Assembly: GCF_000186245.1 (NCBI RefSeq)
Contig: NC_014935.1
Span: forward strand, 1,612,001 to 1,676,000
From: Nitratifractor salsuginis DSM 16511
GTDB taxonomy: Bacteria > Campylobacterota > Campylobacteria > Campylobacterales > Sulfurovaceae
Direction: 5' to 3'
Length of the DNA: 64,000 nucleotides
The position numbers and the translations under genes were made by a program. Shown here in pieces: positions 16,955 through 26,209 of the stretch (position 1 is its first letter; every line of letters starts with the position of its first letter). The notes under the pieces are model-generated. The model worked only from the letters and a program-made list of their open reading frames with translations, was not told where the DNA came from and ran no database searches.

Positions 16955-17710
16955 CTATTTTTCGATACTGCCGGGTGTGTGGCCGTAGAATTTCCGGTAA
17001 GTTTTGAGCATATGGGACTGATCATAAAAGCCGCACTCCAGCGCAATCTGCGCCAGAGAACCGCCCAGAGCCAATTTGCGACGTACACAATCGATGCGGA
17101 TATTCTGGAGATAATGATGGGGTGTCCGGCCGTAACGGCGCTTGAATTGCCGGAGGAAATGGTATTTGCTCATCGAAGCCCGAGCCGCCATAGCTTCCAG
17201 CGAAATATCAGGGTCGCAAGCGTGGGCGTGGATGAAGATCCGGGCTTCCTCCAGGGATCGATCGGCGGGGATCGACACCGAAGCAGGCGGCGTATCCTCC
17301 CGATGCTTTTCCAGCAGATGGATCAGCAGCGTCTCCTCGGCGTGCCGCCGGTCCGCATCCGCCCTTTTTGTCCACAGCGAAAGCATCTTTTCCGAGAGTA
17401 CCGCATCGTCGATCACCTGACGCAACAAAACCGGCACCTCCATCCTCATCGCTCTTGCCGGTGATTCGATCCTCTTCGTGGGGACGGAAAAGTTGAGATG
17501 TTCCCAACTGCTCGGCAGCGTCTCGTGTATTTCAAACGGATGCACCACCCGCACCATCCCGGGGCCGGCCTCCATCCTCTGCCCCTCGATCGCAAAGCGG
17601 TGCACCCCCTTTAGCACCAACGAGAGCGAATAGCCCTCATGCGTATGCGCAGCGAAGCTTCGTCGTTGGAATCTGCTGTGGACCATCAAAATATCGCCGG
17701 CGGAAGGCAT
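16955..17710 (-). CDS. AraC-family transcriptional regulator
   Basis: 251 residues. The N-terminal half is an AraC-type cupin (HTHEGYSLSLVLKGVHRF, VVHPFEIHE). The C-terminal ~100 residues are a double helix-turn-helix with SMSKYHFLRQFKRRYGRTPHHYLQNIRI and ALECGFYDQSHMLKTYRKFYGHTPG. Such proteins activate nearby genes upon small-ligand binding. It lies 61 bp upstream of the LysE exporter on the same strand, the typical pairing in which the regulator controls the exporter. Confidence 0.88.
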   Translation of the reverse strand: MPSAGDILMVHSRFQRRSFAAHTHEGYSLSLVLKGVHRFAIEGQRMEAGPGMVRVVHPFEIHETLPSSWEHLNFSVPTKRIESPARAMRMEVPVLLRQVIDDAVLSEKMLSLWTKRADADRRHAEETLLIHLLEKHREDTPPASVSIPADRSLEEARIFIHAHACDPDISLEAMAARASMSKYHFLRQFKRRYGRTPHHYLQNIRIDCVRRKLALGGSLAQIALECGFYDQSHMLKTYRKFYGHTPGSIEK

Positions 17711-17768
17711 CTTCTCTCCTCTTTGGAACCTATAGCGTCAAATAACCGCGATTGAAGTGATTCTTCTT

Positions 17769-19649
17769 TCAAGCACTCTTAGGCGCTTCACTCGTCTCAT
17801 CTTCCGGGAGGATGATCGTAAACTCCGCCCCCTTGACCTGACGATCGTGATAGGTAAACGTAACGGTTCTGGCCTGAATCGTTCCGCCCATCCCTTCCAC
17901 AATCAGCCGATAGGTCATATGTAATCCCAGGCCGGTTCCCTGGGATTTATCCTTGGTCGTAAAATAGGGCTCGAAGATCCGATGCAAAATTGCGTCATCG
18001 ATGCCGCCGCCGTTATCCAGGACCCGGATCAAGACGGCTCCTTTTTCTGTACGCTCCATTCGAACAGCGATATAACGATCCTCTTCCCCTTTTTCCAAAA
18101 AAGCATCCTTGGCATTGTTGACCAGATTGATCAAAACTTGCAAAAGGTCGTTGCGATACCCAAGGATTTTCAATCCCGGCTCGATAAAGGTCTCCAGGGT
18201 AATCTCATGCCGTTTCAATTGGACATTGAGCAGACTTTTGAGGCTCTCAATCAATTCTTCGGCATCAAAGGTCTCTTTCTCATGATCTCCTCGGATAAAC
18301 TGTCGAAAATCTTCAATGGTTTCCGAAAGATACTGTACATTGTTATTGATCTGGGTACAGGAGTTGATCAAGCCCTTATCATTGAGAATGCCCAATTCCT
18401 TTTCGGTTTTCATCCCGGTAGCCAGGGTTGAGATCACCGAAAGCGGCTGACGCCACTGATGAGCGATGTTGCCGATCATTTCCCCCATCGCTGCCATTTT
18501 CTCCTGCTGGACAAGCCGTTTCTGCATGAGATCATTGGATTGGATCTGTGCTTTGAGTTTCTGCTCCCGCGCACGGATTTTACGGCGCATCGTTTCAAAA
18601 CTCTCGATAAGATTCTCGAAAATGGGATAGGTTTTCTCCCTGTCCATTGCAGGGAAATCTTTTGATCCCATCGCAAACAGATTGATCCTCTGAATAATCT
18701 GTTCCACCGGCTTGACGATACGATTACTCATCATCCGCGCACTGATGATCGTCACAAGCAAAATCAACACCATCAAAAACGATCCGACCAACAATATTTT
18801 CTGCAGATATTTATCCAACTGATCCCTGTGGTCCCGCACTACAACCATCCAATTGAAGTCAGGCAAATGGGCATAAGAGAGAAAATTATCTTCGTCAAAC
18901 CACCCTTTCCAAAAGGAATCCCCCTCCCGGTAGTGCTCCGGAAATTCCGTCACCGTATACGGATCAGAGTTTTTAACCGCAGCCGCATATGCCCCGTCTT
19001 TATAAAAAGAGACAGTGTTACGTGAGAGATTCTCATCACGGGTACTATAAATATAGTCCCCTTTGTCATCAATAATAGCGATAGAGCGTAGCTCTTTTTT
19101 TTGGAGAAGATATTTTAACTGCTCAAAGAAATGTTTTGGATCGACCTGAATGATGTAGAAGTGATCCCGAAACCGGAAAGCATAAGCAAGGAGGACAGAC
19201 TCTTGTGTCTTGGAGTAATATACCGTCTCATTTTGGGCATCGGGGTTTGAACGAACCTGTTCAAGCAGCCTTTTGAGATGAGGATCGAGGGCGTGTGGTT
19301 GCGAAATCAATTGGTCTCGGGCATAGATACGACGTATCTTCCCTTGATTATCTATTTCTATAATTGACACCAGTTCAGGAGCGTAGTCAAATGCATTTTT
19401 TATAGAGGCTTCATCCTCCTCTACAATCTTGTGCTGTATGACATTAAATAGCAAGTGTACCCGACGATAATATTCACCGCTCAAGCGCTCAACCACATTC
19501 AACAGACGGGTATGTTCACTCCGTTGTAATGACACTTCAGCCCGATAGATCAAGAGAGACCCCAGAAGTCCGATGATGATCATCGGGATCAAAGAGAGTG
19601 CGATCATTTTTTGACGAATGTCACTGCGAAAGGTTTTGCGTTTAAGCAT
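17769..19649 (-). CDS. Sensor histidine kinase with periplasmic Cache-type domain
   Basis: 626 residues. TM1 (about 15-35) and TM2 (about 283-305) enclose a ~240-residue dCache-like sensor (VSIIEIDNQGKIRRIYARD, SIAIIDDKGDYIYST). A HAMP-like linker and coiled coil lead to the histidine box NIAHQWRQPLSVIS, and the ATPase domain has NNAKDAF, DNGGGIDD and GTGLGLHM. The start codon overlaps the stop of the upstream REC-EAL gene by 8 bp, so the pair is coupled. The order here is regulator first, kinase second, opposite to the pair at 1561-5203. Confidence 0.88.
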   Translation of the reverse strand: MLKRKTFRSDIRQKMIALSLIPMIIIGLLGSLLIYRAEVSLQRSEHTRLLNVVERLSGEYYRRVHLLFNVIQHKIVEEDEASIKNAFDYAPELVSIIEIDNQGKIRRIYARDQLISQPHALDPHLKRLLEQVRSNPDAQNETVYYSKTQESVLLAYAFRFRDHFYIIQVDPKHFFEQLKYLLQKKELRSIAIIDDKGDYIYSTRDENLSRNTVSFYKDGAYAAAVKNSDPYTVTEFPEHYREGDSFWKGWFDEDNFLSYAHLPDFNWMVVVRDHRDQLDKYLQKILLVGSFLMVLILLVTIISARMMSNRIVKPVEQIIQRINLFAMGSKDFPAMDREKTYPIFENLIESFETMRRKIRAREQKLKAQIQSNDLMQKRLVQQEKMAAMGEMIGNIAHQWRQPLSVISTLATGMKTEKELGILNDKGLINSCTQINNNVQYLSETIEDFRQFIRGDHEKETFDAEELIESLKSLLNVQLKRHEITLETFIEPGLKILGYRNDLLQVLINLVNNAKDAFLEKGEEDRYIAVRMERTEKGAVLIRVLDNGGGIDDAILHRIFEPYFTTKDKSQGTGLGLHMTYRLIVEGMGGTIQARTVTFTYHDRQVKGAEFTIILPEDETSEAPKSA

Positions 19650-21270
19650 CCGGTATATCGTCCCTGCTTATCTCTTCCGAAAGATACCATCCCTGCACCC
19701 GATCGATCCCAATACGCTTGATAACGGCATACTCCTCTTCACAACTGACCATTTCCGCTACGGTTTTGATTCCCAATTTCTTACAAAACTCATAAATCGC
19801 TTCCACGATCAACTCCTGCCGGTGTGAGCGGTGAATCCCCTGAATCAACAAACCGTCGATCTTGACAAAATCGACATGTAATCCTTCGAGTATACTGAAA
19901 TTGGAGTATCCGGCACCGAAATCATCGATTCCGACCCGACATCCGTAACGGCGTACTGCCTCAATAAAGTTTCCCATCAAGTCGTAATTATCGATCTTTT
20001 CACTCTCAAGTATTTCAAAATCAATCAGCTTTGCCTCATCCGGATTTTCTTCCAACAGGGTCTCGATATCGTTTAAGCTATCTTGATTGACCAAATCGAT
20101 ATAAGAGATATTGACCGAGACGCGAACCTTCTTGGTACGTACGGTTTCGATGACGTGTCGCAATACCACCCGCGTTATAATAGAATAGAGATGGCTTTTT
20201 TTGGCAATATCCAGGAAGGCGGCAGGAAGCTCATGTTTACCGGTTTCATCCACATAACGAATAAGAGCTTCATATTTGTCAATCTCTTGGGTTTTGGTAT
20301 CAACAATCGGCTGATAAAACGGTACAAATTTTCCACTCTCTTCTGCCCGTTGCAATTCAAGAGTCCAATATATATTTTTTTTATGTTGGATGCTGTCTTT
20401 GTCGTCTTCGGGATTATAGACAATAAATTTCAAATGCGACTTCATAGCTTTGCGCAAGGCATACTGGGTGTAATAGAGCGTATGCCCGTCATTCGAGTGT
20501 GCCAAGGCAAAGACCAGGATCAGGTGGATCGGAATCCCGGCAACCGATACACCCTGTTTGTTACACTCCTTTTCAAAAGCTTCCAATGCAGGATAAACCG
20601 TTTCAACCGCTCGCTCAGGATGCCGATCCCAAAGAACAAACCGGTCAAAACCGACCCGGTAGATCTCATACCGATCATCAAAAAATTTGTGAAATTTCTG
20701 TGTCAATGCTACAAGTGTTTTGGTGCTAATTTCCTCTCCATACAAATCCTGAATATGACTAAACTCTTCGATTCCGACCAAAACGAGGCGGTTGTCCCCA
20801 CTTTTTTCGAGATCCCGAATCAGCGCGTTGCGTGTCTTGAGATTTGTAAGCGGATCACGACATAAACTGCGTAATTCATGATAAAGCATCGACTGTTCCA
20901 TGGCTTCAAGCAGTTTCTTGGCATCCAGGGGTTTGAGGACATATTTGTCGACATGGATATCAATGGCTTCAAAAAGATGATCGGTACTTGAGTAGGCTGT
21001 CGTAACAATTACCGGCATATAAGGTACCATCTCTTTGATGGCTTTAGTCATCTCCAGACCGTTCAGGTTCGGCATATTGATGTCGGTAATTACCATATCG
21101 ATCTCGTCACGGTACTCCTGAAAGAGCCTTAATCCTTCCGCTCCGTCTTTGGCACTCAAAACACGCAGGACAACACGATCAAGCAGGGAAGAAGTCACTT
21201 CACGCAGTTCCGGCTCATCTTCGCAATACAGCACGGTCACTTGCTTGAGTTTTTCCAAATCTGTTTTCAT
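19642..21270 (-). CDS. Response regulator with degenerate GGDEF and intact-looking EAL domain
   Basis: 542 residues. Receiver domain (1-125) with CEDEPEL, phospho-Asp in VITDINMPN and LKP. A GGDEF-like domain (about 140-290) has lost the active motif: the loop reads RVGFDRF. The EAL domain (about 305-535) keeps YEALIRY, NISYID, FEILESE, DDFGAGYSNF and KIDGLLI, the residues for metal binding and catalysis, predicting c-di-GMP hydrolysis. Together with the GGDEF regulator at 1561 the window encodes an opposing pair, each wired to its own histidine kinase. Confidence 0.87.
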   Translation of the reverse strand: MKTDLEKLKQVTVLYCEDEPELREVTSSLLDRVVLRVLSAKDGAEGLRLFQEYRDEIDMVITDINMPNLNGLEMTKAIKEMVPYMPVIVTTAYSSTDHLFEAIDIHVDKYVLKPLDAKKLLEAMEQSMLYHELRSLCRDPLTNLKTRNALIRDLEKSGDNRLVLVGIEEFSHIQDLYGEEISTKTLVALTQKFHKFFDDRYEIYRVGFDRFVLWDRHPERAVETVYPALEAFEKECNKQGVSVAGIPIHLILVFALAHSNDGHTLYYTQYALRKAMKSHLKFIVYNPEDDKDSIQHKKNIYWTLELQRAEESGKFVPFYQPIVDTKTQEIDKYEALIRYVDETGKHELPAAFLDIAKKSHLYSIITRVVLRHVIETVRTKKVRVSVNISYIDLVNQDSLNDIETLLEENPDEAKLIDFEILESEKIDNYDLMGNFIEAVRRYGCRVGIDDFGAGYSNFSILEGLHVDFVKIDGLLIQGIHRSHRQELIVEAIYEFCKKLGIKTVAEMVSCEEEYAVIKRIGIDRVQGWYLSEEISRDDIPDA

Positions 21271-21399
21271 CTTCTCCTATTCTTTCTCTCTGTTGCCCAA
21301 AGATCGCATCCGATCGTCAGCTATATTTATGTTCCATTTCCATCCTTCTTGATATTAGCAGAATTGCACTTATTACTAAGTTTTTTGCCGGAGCAGGCT

Positions 21400-21648
21400 T
21401 GCACTACTACGCCAATTCTTTCTATGATAAGCAATCCTCCGGTATCGAAATAATCTTCATCAAACAGGGCGCCGACTCGACTTGTCACCGCATTATCGAA
21501 CTGCTCTCAATAGGAGCCTCAGTCATCAACGCCAGCAATTACACAATCTGATGAAATAAATCCGGAAGAGTTTAGAGATCCCAATAGACCTAGATTGTTG
21601 GCAGTAAAAGACGCCTACACATTCATCAATTCATTTTGTAGTTTCAGA
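21400..21648 (+). pseudogene. Decayed second copy of a YaiI/DUF188 gene
   Basis: No open frame covers this stretch, but pieces in shifting frames match the intact YaiI protein encoded at 15715-16164. EIIFIKQGADSTCHRIIELL (from about 21455) aligns to EMILVEQGADRADDLIVELL, and AVKDAYTFINSF (from 21601) aligns to TVKDAHAFANAF. Frame breaks and stops (for example the TGA near 21550) separate them. It is best read as an old duplicate in decay. The rest of the 21271-21784 gap shows nothing else I can name. Confidence 0.7.
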
Positions 21649-21784
21649 CTTCAACCGGGTTGTCAGGTTGATAAAAATCTTCCAAGCCTTCAGTAATATG
21701 GAGTTCAAAAAGGGCTTTTTTAATATAAAAAACTTTTAGGAAATTTTACATTATTCGGACCACAGGTTAAACACCACATTCAGA

Positions 21785-23095
21785 TCATTCCTCCGGCTCC
21801 TCCGGTAACTCCAGCACATCGATCTTCGGCAGAGCATTCCCCCCGGCGATACCCTGTAGGGCTCCGTACATCTCCGTCGTATTGGCCAGGACGCTGTCGA
21901 TGAGCTTCTGGCGACGTTTCCAGGCGGCCATGAGAGAGCGTTTCTCCTTGTCCAGCTCATTTTGCATCTGCATAAACCCGTCCACAATGGCGCGCAGCTG
22001 CATCTGGAATTCGTTGCCGGTGAGGTAGTTGTAGAGCAGGGTCATCTTATCAGCCTTGTTCTCCTCCCGCTGCATCGCCTGATGCACGCGGATCAAGCTC
22101 TCACGCAGCAGCGCTGCCGAACCCCTGAACTCTTCCAGGGAGCAGACCCAGATACCGTCCACCCAGCCCATCCGCTCCATCCCCGGAGGATAGACCGAGC
22201 TCACCAGTACCCCGATATCGGCCCCGACCTTGAGCATATCCTGCTTGAGCTTGCCGATCCAGGCATCGCTCCAGGCTTTGGTGTTTTTCGACTCGTAGCA
22301 GATCACCCCGCAGTTTTGCGCATCGCGGGTGTGCACCGTCTGGATACAGTCGGCGCCGAAGGCTCCCTTCTTGACCTCCTCGATGCTGTCGAAAGGAAAC
22401 TGGCTTCTGAGCCAGCCTTCGATGGCCAACTCCAAGGCTTCGCCCTGCACCTGCATACTCCCCTGCTCCGCCTTGCGCTTGGCATCCTCCAAAGAGCGCT
22501 GGAGCTGCTTGAGCTGCTCATCTTTCTCCTTGAGCTTGAGGGCCTGGGCCTCTTCGATCTCTTTGAGCTTCTTCTGGGCCATCTCCTCCAGATACTTCTG
22601 AGCCTTGGCCTTCTCTTCGGCCAAGCGCTTGTTGAGCTCCGCTTCGGCCTCAGCCTTGGCCTTGAGGGCCAGCTCCTCCCTTTCGCGCTTGAGCCGCTCG
22701 ATCTCGATCTTCGCCGCCGAGAGCTCCCGGATCTGCTTCGATTTCTCCTCCAGCTCCTTTTGCATCAGGGCCATCGCCTCGGCCTGCTCTTTGGCCAGCT
22801 CGCCCTTGAGCTCTTCGGTCAGCTTGGAGCGCTCTTTGCGCAGCTGCTCCCTCGTCGCCCGGCGCAACTCCTCGTCGAAGCGCTCTTTCTCTTCGCGAAG
22901 CTGCTCCTCTTTGGCTTTGAGGGCATCGAAATGGGCTTTGTACTCCTTGCGCCTGTCCTCCAGCTCCTTCTGAAGCTTCCGGCGCTCTTCGAGCTGCTGC
23001 TCCTTGAACTTCTCCTCCACCTGCTTGTAGAAGATGGCGTCGATATCGATAAGGGTTCCGCAGTTGGGGCATTGGATGGTAGTCGATGTGGACAT
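21785..23095 (-). CDS. DUF2130-domain protein, coiled coil with nuclease-like fold
   Basis: 436 residues. A short zinc-binding motif (CPNC at 9-12) is followed by ~200 residues of almost uninterrupted charged coiled coil (about 25-225) and then the DUF2130 domain (about 225-350). In that domain GADCIQTV and CYESKNTKAW give a D...ExK arrangement like PD-(D/E)XK nucleases, the superfamily to which DUF2130 has been assigned. A C-terminal helical part follows. Function is not established. It is next to, but separated by 232 bp from, a KAP NTPase gene. Confidence 0.8.
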   Translation of the reverse strand: MSTSTTIQCPNCGTLIDIDAIFYKQVEEKFKEQQLEERRKLQKELEDRRKEYKAHFDALKAKEEQLREEKERFDEELRRATREQLRKERSKLTEELKGELAKEQAEAMALMQKELEEKSKQIRELSAAKIEIERLKREREELALKAKAEAEAELNKRLAEEKAKAQKYLEEMAQKKLKEIEEAQALKLKEKDEQLKQLQRSLEDAKRKAEQGSMQVQGEALELAIEGWLRSQFPFDSIEEVKKGAFGADCIQTVHTRDAQNCGVICYESKNTKAWSDAWIGKLKQDMLKVGADIGVLVSSVYPPGMERMGWVDGIWVCSLEEFRGSAALLRESLIRVHQAMQREENKADKMTLLYNYLTGNEFQMQLRAIVDGFMQMQNELDKEKRSLMAAWKRRQKLIDSVLANTTEMYGALQGIAGGNALPKIDVLELPEEPEE

Positions 23096-23327
23096 GGCGA
23101 CTCCTGTCTCTTGCGTTTAGTTGGTTTGGGGGTATTTTAACGGAAATGTGGGGAGAATGCTGCTAGTCTAGAGCCTTTTTATATATTGGATGGATGATGA
23201 ACAGTCATTAGCAGCAGCGGTGCTACACACCGTCAGTTACATGCTGTTCTCAGGCAACATGCCAACAAACCTTCATAGCTGATGAAAAGAATCACGAGTA
23301 AATTTTCAGTGCTACCACTGTGCCATG

Positions 23328-25502
23328 TTATGCGTCCCCAAACTCACTCGATCGCCAGCCACCAAGATACTTGTCAGCCAATTCCAGAACCCCATTGACG
23401 TCCTCTGACTGCGTAGCTTTCAGTTTGTTGATCCTCTCCCTGAGGATATCCTCACTGCCATACAACTCAATAAGCGCGTCCCAGGCTAGTCGGGGGGATT
23501 GACGAACCGCCCGGCTTCCAAGCGCCAGGCTTCGTACGTCGCTACGCGCTGATCGCAGAAGCGCAAGAGTCACGCTGGGGGAGTCGGGAATATCAAGTGC
23601 CGGTTCCGCTGGGCCTGCTTCTCGCTTTGTGAGAAGCAGTATTCTAAGAAGTTCTTTTTCCTTGGCTAGTCGGTCTGCGGTCGTCGCGCGGACCTCGGCA
23701 CGCCAAGAATCTTCAAGTTCACGTACTACCACTTCCGATACGAGTTTGTGACCGGCTCCATCGCGGTATCCCACCATAGTGATCAGTTGCTCCTTCGCAG
23801 ACAGGGTGGTGAGTTTAGGAAGTATCTGTCGAATTGCTTCTTCTATCGCGTTGTCTTCCTTAAGTGTGCGTACGAGACGGTACACAACTCGCCCTACGAC
23901 CATTCGGCTATCAAGATTGAACATTCCTTGGTCGCGCTCAGGCAGCTCTGGCAAGAGATTAAGCAGCACTACGCTCCCCGGAACTACGTGTTCAGGAGCG
24001 AACTGCTCCTCGTATACCTCTAGAGATGAGATGACATCTTGCAGTCTTTCCGCGTCAAGTGAACGGAGGTAAGAGTCGAAAGCTTCGCGGTTAGCCATGC
24101 GGGGAAACGCCTGTTCGGCGTCGGTCAACGCCTGAAGCCCTTCACCGATAACCCGCTCAAGGTACACGCGAAGAACTTCTTCATGTGCAACGCGCCGCTC
24201 GCGAAGCCAACCGTTCTTCCAATCCTCGCCATAGTTTGAGCCGCCAATATGCCGTTCCCCCGCTGGAAATAGACGCTGGATGAGTGCCTGGACGACATCC
24301 GCACGGCTCTCGGCAGCTTGCATCAATCGCTTGACCTGTTCCTTTAGATGTGGTGCATCTTCGTCACCGCGATAATAGAGGCCAGAGGGGGTAGTAAGTC
24401 CTTCCACGGCTCCATGCAACTCTCTGAACACGTCGGGGAGAAAAACTCGAATGGCCTCCAATGCGAGCACATCGGCAAGGGCGACTGATCCTCCGAGTTC
24501 CTGTACCGTACCGCGAATAGCAGCCGCATAACGACGGACATCCCGCATGTTCTGAAGGAGCGGCCTGATGATCTCCATGAAAATGTCGGCCCAAGCGTTC
24601 TGATCAAAGGGCCCTGTGTTAACGACCGTGGAAAGCGCATTGTCAATCGCGGTCAAGATCTGCTTGTTAAGAACGTGAGCCGGCACCGCCGGAAGATCAA
24701 AGCCCACCTGGAGTATCTTCTCAAGATAGTCACGGCCAGGGATTCTGTGCTCAGCGAGAGCTTCTTCCACTCGAATACGATCAAACACTAGGATATAGAT
24801 TACGTTTGGAAAATTCGCGGTCAACCGAACAAGTTTGAAGATATCACGGATCTCTGGAGTGGTAAGACGATCTATGTCATCGAGCACTACGGTAAGGGGT
24901 TTGTCAAGAGCGCCAAGAGCTTTCACGACCTTCGCACGGCGACCATATATACCTTCTTTTTTCCTGCGTTGGAGGATTTTAGCGAAGATCTTTGTGGCTG
25001 CACGACCTCGTTCAATCCACGGACCAACGAGAGGTAGCCAGCTCATGCCAGAAAAGATTTCACCGTAGTCCTCCAACTCCTTGCCAACTTCAAAAAGCTC
25101 AGGGCGAAGCCTTAGCTGTGCGGAAAGCTCAACAAAGAACGACTCAACAAGTTGGTCTGCTCCGCTATACATCCAAGGATTGAAGTCGAGGACCGCGACC
25201 GAATTGCATTCCAGGCACTCTCGAGCAAGGTTGACAAATGAAGTCTTACCAGAGCCCCAAGGACCGAGAACGCCAACGACGGCACCTTCGGTCACATCCA
25301 GCGACAGGACATGTTCAGCGAACGAGTGAGCCATGTCTGCACGTCCGAGAACATCATCTTTCCGCCGATGAATCGGATTGTCTCCAGTGACACACTGGAC
25401 GTCACGTTCAGTTCCATCCACAGCATCGCCCTGTTTCCACTTGCTTTTGGTCTGAGAACCACCTTTCGGACGATGCTGGAGTTTTCTTATCCATTTTAGC
25501 AT
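23328..25502 (-). CDS. KAP-family P-loop NTPase
   Basis: 724 residues. Walker A is GPWGSGKTS (about 80-88) and Walker B VVLDDIDRL (about 205-213); an LDFNPWMYSG motif sits between them, as expected for KAP NTPases. The long C-terminal part is mostly helical. No KAP membrane helices stand out. Bacterial KAP proteins include the phage-exclusion protein PifA of the F plasmid. Codon use is visibly less G/C-biased at third positions than in flanking genes, which suggests acquisition. It lies 68 bp downstream of an AT-rich AbiGi-like gene on the same strand, and a defence role is an inference from that. Confidence 0.82.
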   Translation of the reverse strand: MLKWIRKLQHRPKGGSQTKSKWKQGDAVDGTERDVQCVTGDNPIHRRKDDVLGRADMAHSFAEHVLSLDVTEGAVVGVLGPWGSGKTSFVNLARECLECNSVAVLDFNPWMYSGADQLVESFFVELSAQLRLRPELFEVGKELEDYGEIFSGMSWLPLVGPWIERGRAATKIFAKILQRRKKEGIYGRRAKVVKALGALDKPLTVVLDDIDRLTTPEIRDIFKLVRLTANFPNVIYILVFDRIRVEEALAEHRIPGRDYLEKILQVGFDLPAVPAHVLNKQILTAIDNALSTVVNTGPFDQNAWADIFMEIIRPLLQNMRDVRRYAAAIRGTVQELGGSVALADVLALEAIRVFLPDVFRELHGAVEGLTTPSGLYYRGDEDAPHLKEQVKRLMQAAESRADVVQALIQRLFPAGERHIGGSNYGEDWKNGWLRERRVAHEEVLRVYLERVIGEGLQALTDAEQAFPRMANREAFDSYLRSLDAERLQDVISSLEVYEEQFAPEHVVPGSVVLLNLLPELPERDQGMFNLDSRMVVGRVVYRLVRTLKEDNAIEEAIRQILPKLTTLSAKEQLITMVGYRDGAGHKLVSEVVVRELEDSWRAEVRATTADRLAKEKELLRILLLTKREAGPAEPALDIPDSPSVTLALLRSARSDVRSLALGSRAVRQSPRLAWDALIELYGSEDILRERINKLKATQSEDVNGVLELADKYLGGWRSSEFGDA

Positions 25503-25570
25503 GTGCTACTCAACGTTTGAGTTGAGAAATATTTGAGCCATATAGTCAAATATTTCTCTCCAGTGATTTA

Positions 25571-26209
25571 TTATGAAATGTGTGTCGGCCATAGGCTTTC
25601 AATTTTTTTATACATTTCGATAGAGAGAAATTTTTCTTTGGGAATTTTCCACTTTATTATTCTGTCAATTTGTTCAATATCAGAGTTTTTAGCAACTACT
25701 ATAAATTGTATATCATCTACGTTAAAAGTAAAATCATGTGGAACTCTCCATTCTCTCTTATGTGTATAGTCGACAAATTTTGGAAATTTACTGTTTTTTT
25801 TATGATTACTTGTACCATAAGGTGGTATAAAAGGTGTCATGAATGGCTTAACTTTATCATCCCAATTTTGAGCATTTAACAAATCTTCTTTTAAATATAG
25901 AGCAGGACCTCCACCAGCAACATAAATATGTGGTTTTGTAAAGCCTATCCCATAAGCAGAATAGTTTTTTGTATGCTGCAATAGACTTGACCATGGACAT
26001 TCAGTAAAACAAACAGCATTTGCTTTTATCCATGGCATAGTAGAAGCTATAATTTTTTTACTATTCAAAATAGAAATTAGTCTTTCCATTGCATCCATTT
26101 TTTGAAATTTCAATGTAGGATTATCTTGACTCTGACTACAAGTTTTTCTGTTTGAAGTAAAATGAGCCAAATAGTTAGAAAAATCTGGTCTAGAATCAGT
26201 ATATCCCAT
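25571..26209 (-). CDS. AbiGi-like (abortive-infection type) protein, tentative
   Basis: 212 residues. Motifs visible are LAHFTS near the N-terminus, AVCFTECPW around residue 67, YGIGFTKPHIYVAGGGPALYL, and YTHKREWRVPHDF. This order (H-x-T, then CFTE, then GxGF, then EWR) is like AbiGi and related abortive-infection proteins; I am moderately sure of the family group and not of the biochemistry. The gene is much more AT-rich than its surroundings, including the KAP gene 68 bp downstream, pointing to recent transfer. A small CTCAAC...GTTGAG dyad (25509-25526) lies between the two. Confidence 0.5.
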   Translation of the reverse strand: MGYTDSRPDFSNYLAHFTSNRKTCSQSQDNPTLKFQKMDAMERLISILNSKKIIASTMPWIKANAVCFTECPWSSLLQHTKNYSAYGIGFTKPHIYVAGGGPALYLKEDLLNAQNWDDKVKPFMTPFIPPYGTSNHKKNSKFPKFVDYTHKREWRVPHDFTFNVDDIQFIVVAKNSDIEQIDRIIKWKIPKEKFLSIEMYKKIESLWPTHIS

